In this document: positions 26,088 through 27,747 of the stretch, piece by piece
Position numbering within the stretch: position 1 is the stretch's first letter
How the letters are laid out: each line of letters starts with the position of its first letter
Assembly (NCBI GenBank): GCA_017557475.1
Contig: JAFYYO010000430.1
Coordinates: 1-27,747 of the forward strand
Length of the DNA stretch: 27,747 nucleotides
Direction: 5' to 3'
Origin: Bacteroidaceae bacterium
GTDB lineage: Bacteria; Bacteroidota; Bacteroidia; Bacteroidales; Bacteroidaceae
Position numbers and translations under genes: made by a program
The notes under the pieces: model-generated
What the model saw: only the letters and a program-made list of their open reading frames with translations
Databases searched by the model: none
What the model was told of the DNA's origin: nothing

Positions 26088-27747
26088 CTACTTCACAGGA
26101 GCAGAGGGAGGCGTAGATGCTTCATCGGTGCCCCACTGTTTATTGGGTTGATTGCCCATCTCAAGGACCAGTGTGGCACCGTTTTTTATGTCTTCTTGGC
26201 TGAACCAAGGTTTGTTCCAAGCCTTGCCATTGAGGGTTGCGCTCTGGATGTATTTGTTATCCCGACTGCTTCCCTTTGCGATGATGTGGAGTTCCTTTCC
26301 TTCTGGCAACTTGATGCGAATGTCCGTAAAGAGTGGCGAACCGATATTGTAGGCAGGGAAGCCTGGGGTGACGGGATAGAAACCCAGCGACGAGAAGACT
26401 ACGAAGGAAGTCAATCCGCCTCCGTCTTCATCGCCAGGAATGCCCATCACATCGTTGCGGAACCAAGTGTCGAGGCACTGACGGATACGCTTTTGCGTCT
26501 TCCAAGGGGCACCGGCATAGTTATAAATATAAGGAATATGGAGGGAAGGTTCGTTGGCCATCGTGAATTGTCCGATGTTGCCTGTCTGGTCGGGTAGTTG
26601 ACCGTAGAATTGCCATTTGCTTCGTCCCATAGGTTCTGTGAAGGTTCGGTCAAGCTCGCGAGCCATTGCTTCACGTCCTCCCATCAGTTTAGCAAGGTCT
26701 GAGAGGTTGTGCTGAACGTCCCAACGATAAGTCCAACCATTGTTCTCGTCGTAGGCTTCCCTGGCACCTATGCCACCACTGAAGCGATAATCGAAGTCGG
26801 GAATGAAGTTACCATCCTTGTCTTTCGGATGGAAGAAGAGCGTCTCTGCATTCCAAAGGTTGCGATAATTGTAGCTGAGAGCGAGGTATTTGGCAGCCTC
26901 TTCCTTCTTCCCTAAGAACTCAGCAATGCGAGAAAGGCACCATTCATCGTAGCTTGTACCTAAAGTGACGGCGACTGGTTGACGCTTCTCGAAGCCTTGC
27001 ACTTTGGGATCAGTCTCTTCTTCGCCTTTTGCAAGTGCAGGGATGTAGCCCTTCTCCTTGTAGAACTTATCGATACCATCGCCTGCAGGTTCTCCACACC
27101 AAGGCGCCAAAGTCTTTTCCTCGATGCCACGACGGCAGTATTCGAAGCCTCTTTCGGCATCCACGTTGAGCCCTTTCCAGAGTGCATCGGCCACCATTGC
27201 CACGCCATGATTACTGTTCATCCTGCGTGTATCGCCCGTCATTTCAGGGAAAGTTGGCATCCATTTCGTGCCCATCTGCTCGGCCATCCTGAGGTAACTC
27301 TCGATGATGTTCTCTTCCTTTTGGGGCTGAATGAGTGCTCTGAGAGGATGAGCTGCACGATAAGTGTCCCAAATCCAGTCGTCGGTATAGAAAGGTTTGC
27401 CGCCATCGTTGTGCACCTGACCGTCGAATGCCGAGTAGTATCGCCCTTCTTCACTGAGGCAGACGGGTCGTTCGAAGGTCCGATAATAAGAGGTGTAGAG
27501 CACAGTCTTCTGGTCTTCCGTGCCGCCTTCCACAAGGATGTTGCTCAGCGTTTCGTTCCATTCCTTGCGACCATCCTTGATAACCTTGGCCATATCGAAC
27601 TCCTTTCCTTGCTCGCGATTGAGGTTCGTCTCTGCTTGTTCCTGGCTGATGAGGGAGAGTCCATAGCGGAAACGAATCGTTTTCGTGCCTTTGGGGAAGC
27701 GGAGAGCCGCGCATGCTCGAGGCTCTTCAGTAATCCATTTCTCCGAT
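26088..27747 (-). CDS. GH92-family glycosidase (alpha-mannosidase-like), N-terminus cut off by window edge
   Basis: The reading frame stays open from the stop at 26088 through 27747; translation of 27594-27747 gives TIRFRYGLSLISQEQAETNL, a normal GH92 segment, so the ATG at 27593 is internal. About 552 residues of the catalytic part are visible. GH92 hallmarks are YTDDWIWDTYRAAHPL, GYIPAL, FTMANEPSLHIPYIYNYAGA, APWKTQKRIR and GIPGDEDGGGLTSFVVFSS followed by LGFYPVTPG. GH92 enzymes are Ca-dependent exo-alpha-mannosidases that work on N-glycans and other mannans. The GDEDGGG variant replaces the commoner GNDDCG-type motif, so linkage specificity is open. The gene converges on the coiled-coil gene, with 16 bases between stops. 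C-terminal tail PPSAPVK lacks the YNLAGQR motif. Confidence 0.93.
   Translation of the reverse strand, partial: SEKWITEEPRACAALRFPKGTKTIRFRYGLSLISQEQAETNLNREQGKEFDMAKVIKDGRKEWNETLSNILVEGGTEDQKTVLYTSYYRTFERPVCLSEEGRYYSAFDGQVHNDGGKPFYTDDWIWDTYRAAHPLRALIQPQKEENIIESYLRMAEQMGTKWMPTFPEMTGDTRRMNSNHGVAMVADALWKGLNVDAERGFEYCRRGIEEKTLAPWCGEPAGDGIDKFYKEKGYIPALAKGEEETDPKVQGFEKRQPVAVTLGTSYDEWCLSRIAEFLGKKEEAAKYLALSYNYRNLWNAETLFFHPKDKDGNFIPDFDYRFSGGIGAREAYDENNGWTYRWDVQHNLSDLAKLMGGREAMARELDRTFTEPMGRSKWQFYGQLPDQTGNIGQFTMANEPSLHIPYIYNYAGAPWKTQKRIRQCLDTWFRNDVMGIPGDEDGGGLTSFVVFSSLGFYPVTPGFPAYNIGSPLFTDIRIKLPEGKELHIIAKGSSRDNKYIQSATLNGKAWNKPWFSQEDIKNGATLVLEMGNQPNKQWGTDEASTPPSAPVK

Noticed and set aside
26072..26110. 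Possible terminator hairpin between the convergent coiled-coil and GH92 genes
   Set aside because: The C/T-rich and G/A-rich arms pair only with two central mismatches, one arm lies in the GH92 coding end, and there is no T-run.
1..27747. Classical SusC/SusD polysaccharide-utilisation locus
   Set aside because: Glycosidases are present, but there is no TonB-dependent SusC, SusD lipoprotein, hybrid two-component system or ECF sigma/anti-sigma pair in the window.

Overview
The window looks like a chromosome segment of a gut or oral Bacteroidales, most likely Prevotella-like. Four things point that way. Promoters carry the Bacteroidetes -7 element TAnnTTTG, several with TTG about 19-20 bases upstream. 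Most genes encode large secreted proteins. The enzyme families (GH92, GH43-like, DUF3472, CotH, F5/8 type C, LamG, FG-GAP) are typical of glycan-foraging Bacteroidales. Five proteins end in a short motif of the type YNLAGQR...KGI.I.NGKKVLVK, which I associate with Prevotella-type secreted proteins. No SusC/SusD pair, transposase, integrase, tRNA, rRNA or CRISPR array was seen.

Layout. Positions 1-2678 (minus, runs off the left edge) hold a secreted papain-like cysteine protease with Fn3, LamG and PKD modules. Next on the minus strand are a 1508-residue lectin/discoidin mosaic (2762-7288) and a CotH-kinase-family protein (7629-11105). Divergent promoters at 11129-11209 separate these from plus-strand genes. 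The first is a 1463-residue mosaic paralogous in parts to both preceding proteins (11281-15672). A 52-codon small ORF (15693-15851) and a strong terminator follow it. Then comes a DUF3472/discoidin protein (16197-19607). A minus-strand PadR-PspC pair (20846 to 19677) converges on it. A plus-strand operon follows: alkaline phosphatase (21335-22726), a GH43-like/FG-GAP propeller protein (22755-25451) and a secreted coiled-coil protein (25448-26071), the last two overlapping by ATGA. A GH92 glycosidase (26088 to the right edge, minus) converges on that operon.

How the genes fit together. Almost every protein appears to be exported and to bind or cut glycans, glycoproteins, phosphoesters or proteins. 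The region therefore looks like an outer-surface or secreted glycoprotein-processing locus rather than a classical SusCD-type PUL. The large proteins share modules in different combinations, which suggests local duplication and shuffling.

The most unusual feature is intergenic. Three arrays (7537-7624, 15942-16051, 21020-21195) consist of degenerate repeats with an exact 22-base period and no spacers: 4, 5 and 8 units. The units clearly belong to one family with two sequence subtypes. I do not recognise this element from any named class. It and the 52-residue ORF are the best candidates for something undescribed.
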